NCBI GenBank assembly: GCA_902782875.1
Contig: CACZPE010000429.1
Location: forward strand, 1 to 5,029
Source of the DNA: an uncultured Ruminococcus sp.
GTDB taxonomy: Bacteria > Bacillota_A > Clostridia > Oscillospirales > Ruminococcaceae
Reading direction: 5' to 3'
Length of the DNA stretch: 5,029 bases
The translations under genes were made by a program, and so were the position numbers. Positions 1 to 4,989 of the stretch are shown piece by piece. The notes under the pieces were generated by a model that saw nothing but the letters and a program-made list of their open reading frames with translations, ran no database searches and was not told the DNA's origin. The stretch's first letter is position 1; each line of letters starts with the position of its first letter.

Positions 1-241
1 CAGCGTAGATATGAAAGCCCATCAGAAAATCCATAGTCAGCAGAGTATATGCGGTGGTGGAGTTACCGCCGTGAAAAACGAGAAGAGGCTCTCCGTCAGT
101 GTTGCCTGTTTCTACGATATGTGTCTTTCCGAATGAGGTATCAACATAGATATCGTTATACTCTCTGCCGAGACGTTCAAGATGTTTGTCATAAAGAGAA
201 AGTATGGCTTCTCTTCCTTTTTGTGATGTATATATCCCCAT
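1..241 (-). CDS. Alpha/beta-fold hydrolase, N-terminal 80 codons only (runs off the left edge)
   Basis: Reading leftward from an ATG at 241, the frame stays open to the window edge and encodes 80 residues. The stretch at residues 31-45 (IYVDTSFGKTHIVET) followed by EPLLVFHGG (51-59) is the usual start of an alpha/beta hydrolase: a beta hairpin, then a hydrophobic strand ending in the HGG oxyanion-hole motif, with N60-S61-T62-T63 after it. The nucleophile elbow (GxSxG) and catalytic Asp/His lie outside the window, so activity cannot be confirmed. Family members are cytosolic esterases, peptidases or lactonases; the substrate here is unknown. The start is supported by AAAGGTGA about 6 nt upstream. 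It begins 5 nt after the stop of the CPBP protease gene, so it is probably the fifth gene of the TetR-led operon. The fold call is fairly sure; the specific function is open. Confidence 0.82.
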   Translation of the reverse strand, partial: MGIYTSQKGREAILSLYDKHLERLGREYNDIYVDTSFGKTHIVETGNTDGEPLLVFHGGNSTTAYTLLTMDFLMGFHIYA

Positions 242-246
242 TTTGT

Positions 247-993
247 TCACCTTTGTGCTTTCTTGGATGACAATACAGCTGCAGCTATGATCATGATGCA
301 GCAGATCACGCGGACATAAATATTGCCGCCCTCTGCTGTCTGAGAGAAAACGTTTATCAGAGAATGTGTCATAACACATATCCACAGGCTTTTTGTGCGT
401 ATATAGAGTGCCGACAGTATAAAGCAGTTGACAAGAAGTCCCAGCAGGAATGACATTATCCCATAGGTATCTGTCTGCGCCAGTGTACCGTCGATATAGA
501 AAAAGGAGAAGTGCCATATTCCCCAGAAAAGGAACGTGATAAGTGTTGACGGAATATATCCCAGCTTTTCCTGCAGAGTGGGCTGAAAGAAATATCTCCA
601 GCCGATCTCCTCTATACCGCCGAAAAGCAGAGCCTTTACAAATAGGATCAGCGGAATATACCACTGTGTAATTATCAGTCTGCCGCCGCAGAACAGATAG
701 AAAAAGTCAAGCAGAAGAAACATCAGCACCATAAGATATGCTTTATAATTCTGTCTGACATTGAAAAAATCGGTCAGTATCCTTTTCGCGGTGCGGTGGT
801 GGTATTTTACAGACAGTACACTGCCCCAGAGCGCTGTGGATATGCCGCCTGCAGCTACTGCGATTATTCCTGCAGCCGAGGTGTAATCAACTGTCACGCC
901 GCCCCTGCGCAGAAGAAATACAATAACGCATACCGCAAGTATCTGACCGAGCGCACATGAAAGATATATGCACAGAGCTTTTTTGCGTGTCAT
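247..993 (-). CDS. CPBP-family intramembrane glutamic protease (Abi/CAAX-protease-like), 248 aa
   Basis: This is a polytopic membrane protein with seven or eight hydrophobic segments (roughly residues 8-28, 38-62, 84-104, 110-126, 148-166, 176-198, 200-215, 226-242). All three CPBP motifs are visible: E128-E129-I-G-W-R133 (EExxxR), W157-G-I-W-H161 in the position of the usual FxxxH, and H210-S-L-I-N214 (HxxxN). In this family the glutamates and histidines form the catalytic site facing the membrane. Known members include the eukaryotic Rce1 CAAX protease and bacterial proteins linked to bacteriocin maturation or self-immunity, but most bacterial ones have no known substrate. A longer open frame extends upstream to 1230 but lies across the preceding gene. 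The start at 993 is preferred because AGGAAG lies 7 nt upstream and its ATG overlaps the previous stop (ATGA), which implies translational coupling. The Trp for Phe in motif 2 is a mild oddity. The family call is secure; the role is inferred. Confidence 0.9.
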   Translation of the reverse strand: MTRKKALCIYLSCALGQILAVCVIVFLLRRGGVTVDYTSAAGIIAVAAGGISTALWGSVLSVKYHHRTAKRILTDFFNVRQNYKAYLMVLMFLLLDFFYLFCGGRLIITQWYIPLILFVKALLFGGIEEIGWRYFFQPTLQEKLGYIPSTLITFLFWGIWHFSFFYIDGTLAQTDTYGIMSFLLGLLVNCFILSALYIRTKSLWICVMTHSLINVFSQTAEGGNIYVRVICCIMIIAAAVLSSKKAQR

Positions 994-1592
994 GACCTGT
1001 CTTCCTGCTTTTCTGATGAATGTCTGTATCTGCAGAGTATGATGATGCACAGTATCAGAAATCCCGGGCCGTATCCCATCGGTGCCATATACCACAGCGA
1101 TTCTGAAAAAAAGCTTCCGATAAATCCTGCCAGGCACAGTGCAGAGCATATACCCGTAAGTATCCTTATCGTTCTGTCCTTTGTTCCGAGTGTAAGCATA
1201 AGAAACGCACAGCCCATAAACAGGCCCCATGCGGTATAGTCAACGGTCATCTCATAGCTGGGAAAATGTCCTATCTTCACAAAGTCGGGTATGTCAGCGC
1301 CCTGTGCTTCAAGCGGCATAGTTACTCCTATGCTCGTAAAATGTGCAGCGGATGTGAGAAAAAGCGTTCCAGAAAGGCATATGATCATCAGTGTGCGGTG
1401 CAGTCCCTTTACTCCGAAGGTGTCTGCGGTGATCATCATAGCGATAAGCAGCACGGCCGCTCCGACGACAGTCATTATTTCCCACAGTATGAGAGCGGTG
1501 TCTGTATGTGTTATAAGGAATGCAGAAACTGAAAGAAAATATATTATCTCACAGACAATGCCGCTTACAGCGGCTTTTCTGATATTATTCAT
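990..1592 (-). CDS. Hypothetical polytopic membrane protein, 200 aa
   Basis: I do not recognise a family with confidence. The protein is strongly hydrophobic, with about six predicted membrane helices (roughly residues 9-27, 34-53, 68-87, 117-136, 142-162, 174-188) and a short charged C-terminal tail (RYRHSSEKQEDRS). The longest non-hydrophobic loop (about 88-116) carries Pro, Glu, Asp and His residues (MPLEAQGADIPDF, then KIGHFPSYE) and might hold whatever functional site exists. A second conserved-looking stretch is SESLWYMAPMGYGPG (163-177). No catalytic motif, transport signature or signal peptide beyond the first helix is apparent. The ATG at 1592 is preceded by CAGGGA about 9 nt upstream. 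It starts 26 nt after the zinc-ribbon protein gene ends, and its TGA overlaps the ATG of the protease gene by 4 nt, so the two are probably translated together. It could be a partner or substrate of the protease, but that is only inference. Confidence 0.85.
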   Translation of the reverse strand: MNNIRKAAVSGIVCEIIYFLSVSAFLITHTDTALILWEIMTVVGAAVLLIAMMITADTFGVKGLHRTLMIICLSGTLFLTSAAHFTSIGVTMPLEAQGADIPDFVKIGHFPSYEMTVDYTAWGLFMGCAFLMLTLGTKDRTIRILTGICSALCLAGFIGSFFSESLWYMAPMGYGPGFLILCIIILCRYRHSSEKQEDRS

Positions 1593-1618
1593 ACGGATTC
1601 ATCCCTGACTGATTGGTA

Positions 1619-2800
1619 TTATTTTTTTACCACAACATCCATTATCTGATTGCCGCAGTAACTGCAGACATAGTCCCTGTCCGCAGCCCCTGTTATGGGA
1701 GCACCGCATGTGGGGCATTTGTCCTTGACTATCTTTTTTGCAAGCGCCACTTCAAGCACTCCGCTGTGACGCTCAAAGGTGCAGTTTTTAAGATAACCCT
1801 TCTGCATTGCACGACGCACGAGCTGCAGCTTTTTTTCAGCGTTTTCACTGCGGTATGTTGGCAGCGAGGAGGCCTTTACAAAAGGCGTTTTGTACTTTGC
1901 GAACACCTCTGCGCAGAGCGATGCCATGCCCACATAGCCTATCCTCTTTATCCTGTTTATAACAACGGGGATAAGCCCTGCGATGATGAATGCACTTGTT
2001 ATGAGCTCATAGATCATATCATAGTGTATCATCTCATAGCTATGCAGATGTTTTGACGGATCGAGTAATATCGAGCGGAGATACTCTTCGTCATTATACT
2101 TTGTGAGAGTATCGACCGACATCATAAAGAGTACAAATATAACAAACAATGAAAGTCCCATAAGTATCGGGAACAGTACTTTTCTTACGCCGAGATTTTT
2201 GCATGTATAGTAATCCGCAGTCTTCCTTTTGTTGCCGAGCTCGTTGGATATGCTGTAGAATCTTCCGTCTGTCAGTACCTTTGCACGCAGGTCGGAACTG
2301 CCGCAATAAGGGCACACACCTGTGAAGTATATCTTTTTCTCGATATGTGCCCCGCAGCTGCGGCATTCACATTCGGCTGTCTTTGAAGAAAGCTCGACCT
2401 TATCTCCGCTGTTTTCAAGAGTATAATTCTTCATATACAGCCTGTTGAAATACCTGAGCTGCTTTGTTACCTTGTTTTTTGTCTTTCCCGTAACGTCTGC
2501 AAGCTCTTCTGTACTCACACTGCCGTCAAGGTCCCCCTCAAAATAGCCCGAATAGAAATTCGCATCGCCTATCCTTGCTCTTGACGAAAGAGTGTGTATA
2601 AGTATTATCGGACCTGCTATGATCCAGAAGATGAAATCGGGAGTATTCCTTGCGTGCATTAACGTAAAGGTATCTCCCTTGTAGCGCACAACAAGATACA
2701 GTTCAAAAGAGATCGCAAGCATCATACTGAAGATGGTGATTACAGAAAGGATGACATTCTTTATCTTTATCAGTTTTATTCGCTTTTCACGCAGATACAT
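1619..2800 (-). CDS. Four-pass membrane protein with two cytosolic zinc ribbons (internal duplication), 393 aa
   Basis: The protein has two copies of one module: two membrane helices, then a winged-helix-like segment, then a zinc ribbon. Copy 1 has helices at about 15-38 and 55-72, a helical segment at 94-137 (including STEELADVTGKTKNKV) and ribbon cysteines C146, C149, C163, C166. Copy 2 has helices at about 207-229 and 263-282, a segment at 284-352 and ribbon cysteines C362, C365, C379, C382. Both ribbons are CxxC-13 residues-CxxC, 216 residues apart, and KNYTLE (124-129) matches KNCTFE (338-343). The basic N-terminus suggests it faces the cytosol, which puts both ribbons inside the cell. 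Zinc-ribbon membrane proteins with this helical domain are common and mostly uncharacterised in Clostridia; scaffolding or nucleic-acid or protein binding are plausible roles, none shown. The start has GGAGAAAAGGGG upstream, inside the end of the TetR gene, and the 5-nt gap implies cotranscription. Confidence 0.9.
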   Translation of the reverse strand: MYLREKRIKLIKIKNVILSVITIFSMMLAISFELYLVVRYKGDTFTLMHARNTPDFIFWIIAGPIILIHTLSSRARIGDANFYSGYFEGDLDGSVSTEELADVTGKTKNKVTKQLRYFNRLYMKNYTLENSGDKVELSSKTAECECRSCGAHIEKKIYFTGVCPYCGSSDLRAKVLTDGRFYSISNELGNKRKTADYYTCKNLGVRKVLFPILMGLSLFVIFVLFMMSVDTLTKYNDEEYLRSILLDPSKHLHSYEMIHYDMIYELITSAFIIAGLIPVVINRIKRIGYVGMASLCAEVFAKYKTPFVKASSLPTYRSENAEKKLQLVRRAMQKGYLKNCTFERHSGVLEVALAKKIVKDKCPTCGAPITGAADRDYVCSYCGNQIMDVVVKK

Positions 2801-2805
2801 ACCCG

Positions 2806-3465
2806 TTACCCCTTTTCTCCGGTAGGAAAATCAAGAAGATAATCCTCCATACCGCCGGGCATCTCTATGCCCGATGCGGGTATTATCTGCGTACGCTTAT
2901 CCTTCGGCACGCCTGTATAGATCATCAGTGCACGGAAGATTTCTCCGAACTGACTTGCGATCTTTTCTTCATCATACTTCATCACACCGCACGCACAAAG
3001 AGATGCCATGCCGTGAGCGTGATAGGAGAGCGTCAGGTGAAGCCAGTCGGACTGCTCCTTTGATAGATGAAAATGGTCCATTATGATATTTCTGATCATA
3101 TCAAGATGGCCGCCGAAGTCCGGGAATGTGTATCCCCCGAAATTCTCATCCGAATGCATAAACAGAAGTCTGAACAGATTCGGCTCCTCAGCGGCGAACT
3201 TCACATGCTCCATTGCATACCCCTTATACGGCGGCATCATCTGAAGTCCTCTTTCCACATAGGAATCATATATCTGTGCTGCTCTGCGGTAAGCGGCTGT
3301 GCGCAGTTCGTCGACGGTGCTGAAATAGGTGAACATCGGCCGTGTCGAGGTGCCGAGTCTTTTTGCTATCTCCTGTGCGGTGATAGCGGTTATACTGTCC
3401 GAACGTATTATGTTTACCGCTGTGTCGATTATTTCATCTTTTGAGTGTTTTGGTTTCGGGGGCAT
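2806..3465 (-). CDS. TetR/AcrR-family transcriptional regulator, 219 aa
   Basis: This is a one-domain-plus-sensor repressor of typical TetR length. The N-terminal helix-turn-helix is clear: EIIDTAVNII (11-20), ITAQEIAKRLG (28-38), the turn TST, and the recognition helix with the signature RPMFTYFSTVDEL (42-54), matching the family pattern Y-x-Y-F-x-x-x-D/E-L. The C-terminal part is an all-helical ligand-binding and dimerisation domain. It includes YAMEHVKFAAEEPNLFRLLF (83-102) and HGMASL (151-156), both recurrent in TetR sensors. The ligand cannot be predicted. Upstream in-frame ATGs at 3486 and 3474 exist, but AAAAAAGGA lies 8 nt before the ATG at 3465, which makes this the better start. It is the first gene of a five-gene minus-strand operon, 5 nt ahead of the zinc-ribbon membrane protein. 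A quasi-palindromic operator candidate covers its predicted transcription start, so autorepression with control of the whole operon is likely. Confidence 0.92.
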   Translation of the reverse strand: MPPKPKHSKDEIIDTAVNIIRSDSITAITAQEIAKRLGTSTRPMFTYFSTVDELRTAAYRRAAQIYDSYVERGLQMMPPYKGYAMEHVKFAAEEPNLFRLLFMHSDENFGGYTFPDFGGHLDMIRNIIMDHFHLSKEQSDWLHLTLSYHAHGMASLCACGVMKYDEEKIASQFGEIFRALMIYTGVPKDKRTQIIPASGIEMPGGMEDYLLDFPTGEKG

Positions 3466-3481
3466 TAATACCATCCTTTTT

Positions 3482-3497
3482 TGCAATTATCATTGCA
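3482..3497. promoter_or_regulatory. Second dyad in the TetR leader
   Basis: TGCAAT (3482-3487) and ATTGCA (3492-3497) form a perfect 6-bp inverted repeat around TATC. It overlaps one arm of the 22-bp operator candidate and ends just before the regulator's ribosome binding site. It could be a second half of the operator region or a small mRNA hairpin near the RBS; chance cannot be excluded for an AT-rich 6-bp arm. Confidence 0.35.
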
Positions 3498-3514
3498 TAA
3501 CGTATGTTGTGCAA
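3493..3514. promoter_or_regulatory. Candidate TetR operator (22-bp quasi-palindrome)
   Basis: The arms TTGCATAAC (3493-3501) and GTTGTGCAA (3506-3514) are inverted repeats matching at 8 of 9 positions, separated by GTAT. The site lies directly downstream of the -10 box and covers the predicted start of transcription, a classic place for a repressor to act. Its length and symmetry fit a TetR dimer site. The link to this regulator is inferred from position only. Confidence 0.6.
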
Positions 3515-3519
3515 CAATA

Positions 3520-3548
3520 ATTATACATCTTTTATCCTCTGCAGTCAA
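3520..3548 (-). promoter_or_regulatory. Sigma-A promoter for the TetR operon
   Basis: On the minus strand TTGACT (3548-3543) is followed after exactly 17 nt by TATAAT (3525-3520). This is a full-consensus -10 and a 5/6 match -35 at the optimal spacing. Transcription should begin near 3513, giving a 5' leader of about 48 nt before the regulator's ATG at 3465. Confidence 0.85.
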
Positions 3549-3769
3549 CTGCGCCAAAGCCGATTTGTAGCAATGCACTATTCATTGTTAAGTTTATGAT
3601 ATTGTTGTAGGTCATGTCGCCTAAGCATATGGATATACAGAATATCAGATCGGTTATAATCAGCACATAGTACAGGATATTTATTCTTTTGTTAATGAAT
3701 TTTGAGCAATTAAGCAATAAAATACAGATATGACGCAAAAAATGGTTAGAAAGTGAAACGCCGTGATAT
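3549..3769. other. AT-rich divergent intergenic region without a gene
   Basis: This stretch lies between the TetR operon promoter and the transaldolase leader. A 68-codon minus-strand frame here starts only with TTG, has no ribosome binding site and runs into the operon promoter, so I do not call it a gene. Visible minor structure is an 8-bp tandem near-repeat, GCAATTAA then GCAATAAA (3706-3721), and an isolated plus-strand TATAAT at 3655-3660 without a convincing -35 box. Confidence 0.6.
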
Positions 3770-3775
3770 TACAAT
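3746..3775 (+). promoter_or_regulatory. Possible promoter for the transaldolase gene
   Basis: TACAAT (3770-3775) matches the -10 consensus at 5 of 6 positions. The best -35 available, TTAGAA (3746-3751) at 18 nt, is weak. Transcription would start near 3782 and give a leader of about 100 nt that includes the 3829-3858 hairpin. An alternative pair, CTGACA (3835-3840) and TAAATA (3857-3862) at 16 nt, is also weak and would leave only a very short leader. Neither is certain. Confidence 0.3.
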
Positions 3776-3828
3776 AAAGACAACCGGAATGCACTTATTT
3801 ACGCATTTTCCGTAGTATCTGGCAGCTG

Positions 3829-3858
3829 TACCCGCTGACATGATGATGTTACCGGGTA
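3829..3858 (+). promoter_or_regulatory. Leader hairpin or operator dyad upstream of the transaldolase gene
   Basis: TACCCG (3829-3834) pairs with CGGGTA (3853-3858), and the inner TGACAT (3836-3841) pairs with ATGTTA (3846-3851) using one G-U. One C-C mismatch separates the two helices and the loop is GATG. In all, 12 of 13 positions pair. There is no T-tract after it, so it is not an intrinsic terminator. It ends 12 nt before the AAAGGA ribosome binding site (3871-3876). It could stabilise the mRNA, bind a regulator as DNA, or influence translation start. Confidence 0.5.
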
Positions 3859-3885
3859 AATACCATAACGAAAGGATATGAACAT

Positions 3886-4611
3886 ATGAAACTCTTTATC
3901 GACACAGCCAATACCGATGATATCCGCGAAGCCAACAGAATGGGCATAATCTGCGGCGTTACCACCAATCCTTCTCTTATCGCAAAGGAAGGCAGAGTAT
4001 TCGAGGATGTGGTAAAGGAGATCACAGAGATCGTTGACGGCCCCATCTCTGCTGAGGTAATATCTCTTGAAGCTGACAAGATGGTTGAGGAAGCACTTCC
4101 TCTTGCCAAGATAAACAAGAATATAGTTATCAAGCTTCCCATGTGTGCAGAGGGCCTTGTAGCGTGCAAGGAACTCACCGCAAGAGGAATAAAGACAAAT
4201 GTGACACTGATATTCTCCGCTGCACAGGCTATACTTGCCGCTAATGCAGGTGCTACATATGTTTCTCCCTTCCTGGGCAGACTTGATGATATAGGCATGA
4301 CAGGTATGGATCTTATTGAAGAGATAGCTGATATATTCCATGTACAGGGCATAGAGACACAGATAATAGCTGCCTCCATCAGAAATCCCATACACGTTAC
4401 TCAGGCTGCAATGGCAGGCTGCGATATAGCTACCGTTCCCATGAGCGTTATCAGACAGATGATAAAGCATCCTCTCACCGATATCGGCATACAGAGATTC
4501 CTTGATGACTGGGCAAAGGCAAAGGACAGCGTTGTTGCTCCCAAGGCTGCACCCAAGAAGGCTGCAAAGACATCCAAGACTACAAAGACTGCAAAGAGCA
4601 CCAAGAAGTAA
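3886..4611 (+). CDS. Transaldolase (small TalC/MipB/FSA-type) with lysine-rich C-terminal tail, 241 aa
   Basis: The enzyme transfers a dihydroxyacetone unit between sugar phosphates (sedoheptulose-7-P and glyceraldehyde-3-P to erythrose-4-P and fructose-6-P) in the non-oxidative pentose phosphate pathway, in the cytosol. Landmarks of the small single-domain TIM-barrel family are D6 (LFIDTAN), VTTNPS (25-30) with N28, the Schiff-base lysine K83 in VIKLPM, T107, SPFLGR (127-132), and AAS (162-164). E57 and F129 sit where E. coli fructose-6-phosphate aldolase FsaA has Gln59 and Tyr131. Glu and Phe are the transaldolase-type residues, so transaldolase activity is the better call. The fold ends near FLDDWAKA (205-212). 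The last 29 residues are an extra tail with ten lysines, six of them in consecutive K-x-x steps. The start follows AAAGGA by 9 nt. The gene stands alone, divergent from the TetR operon, with its own terminator. Confidence 0.95.
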   Translation: MKLFIDTANTDDIREANRMGIICGVTTNPSLIAKEGRVFEDVVKEITEIVDGPISAEVISLEADKMVEEALPLAKINKNIVIKLPMCAEGLVACKELTARGIKTNVTLIFSAAQAILAANAGATYVSPFLGRLDDIGMTGMDLIEEIADIFHVQGIETQIIAASIRNPIHVTQAAMAGCDIATVPMSVIRQMIKHPLTDIGIQRFLDDWAKAKDSVVAPKAAPKKAAKTSKTTKTAKSTKK

Positions 4612-4627
4612 GTGATATGATAAAACT

Positions 4628-4664
4628 ATGACCGTTCCGAAGCTTGTCGGAACGGTCATTTTTT
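4628..4664 (+). terminator. Intrinsic terminator of the transaldolase gene
   Basis: A perfect 13-bp stem (4628-4640 with 4647-4659; TGACCGTTCCGA and its complement at the core) closes a six-base loop, AGCTTG. A run of six T follows (4659-4664). It begins 16 nt after the stop codon. This is a strong rho-independent terminator for the plus strand. Confidence 0.95.
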
Positions 4665-4689
4665 CTTAAACAGAGTCTGTGCCGTTTTA

Positions 4690-4746
4690 CAGTGAACAGT
4701 GAACAACAGGAACGAACCTTAACTGTTCACTATTCGTTTTTCACTG
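4690..4746. repeat. CAGTGAA heptamer repeats forming an inverted repeat
   Basis: CAGTGAA occurs twice in tandem (4690-4703, followed by C). The opposite strand version appears as CTGTTCACT (4723-4731) and TTCACTG (4740-4746). AGTGAACAGT (4691-4700) and ACTGTTCACT (4722-4731) are a perfect 10-bp inverted repeat. The outer CAGTGAA (4690-4696) can instead pair with TTCACTG (4740-4746). It lies outside genes and looks like a short dispersed or slippage-prone repeat; its copy number elsewhere in the genome is unknown. Confidence 0.6.
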
Positions 4747-4747
4747 A

Positions 4748-4767
4748 GCCGACCGTCAGCGGTCGGC
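4748..4767. other. Perfect GC-rich hairpin
   Basis: GCCGACCG (4748-4755) and CGGTCGGC (4760-4767) form an 8-bp perfect stem with loop TCAG. Only three T follow (GTTTATGG), so termination on the plus strand would be weak; on the minus strand there is no T-run at all. It abuts the heptamer repeat and may belong to the same repeat unit. Confidence 0.5.
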
Positions 4768-4944
4768 GTTTATGGTGGACATCTATGGATGTAGGAATCC
4801 TCCCCGCTTATGCGGAGAAAAGCCTATTTTTTATCCTCATTAATAATGACCATGTAAGGGATCACTTCCTTTGCAATGCTTGAATTAGAACAACTCGAAA
4901 GAAATCAAATAATCAACGAGCTAAAAACTCATTTCTAAAGCAAC

Positions 4945-4989
4945 AAGAGCTGTCCGATTCGTAATTGAATCAGATAGCTCTTATCTTTT
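4945..4989 (+). terminator. Terminator-like long stem-loop
   Basis: AAGAGCTGTCCGATTC (4945-4960) faces GAATCAGATAGCTCTT (4967-4982) across loop GTAATT: 14 Watson-Crick pairs, one G-U and one C-A mismatch in 16 steps. The plus-strand tail is ATCTTTTC, a modest T-tract; the minus-strand side has none. If it is a terminator it points right and would serve a plus-strand transcript, but no clear gene precedes it apart from a doubtful 20-codon frame. Confidence 0.4.

Noticed and set aside
49..270. 73-codon plus-strand frame at the left edge
   Set aside because: It is antisense to the alpha/beta hydrolase start, which has clear family motifs and an RBS; the plus frame has neither.
994..1230. N-terminal extension of the CPBP protease frame by 79 codons
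   Set aside because: The extra residues lie entirely within the preceding membrane protein gene, have no protein-like character, and a well-placed RBS and coupled ATGA start exist at 993.
3532..3738. 68-codon minus-strand frame in the divergent intergenic region
   Set aside because: It starts with TTG, has no ribosome binding site, shows no recognisable protein features and ends inside the TetR operon promoter between the -35 and -10 boxes.
3799..4659. Long minus-strand open frame of 286 codons opposite the transaldolase gene
   Set aside because: It is a shadow of the transaldolase coding sequence. Its translation is Cys/Ser/Leu/Tyr-rich nonsense and it runs through the terminator hairpin.
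4690..4767. Possible CRISPR array from repeated short units
   Set aside because: The repeats are 7-bp units, tandem or inverted, with no 20-40 bp direct repeats separated by unique spacers and no cas genes in the window.
4801..4832. Hairpin followed by six T as a second intrinsic terminator
   Set aside because: The stem has a mismatch and only four uninterrupted pairs next to the loop, and eight bases separate it from the T-run, so the geometry is poor for termination.
4644..4883. 79-codon plus-strand frame after the transaldolase
   Set aside because: It starts inside the transaldolase terminator stem and reads through heptamer repeats and hairpins; no RBS or family resemblance.
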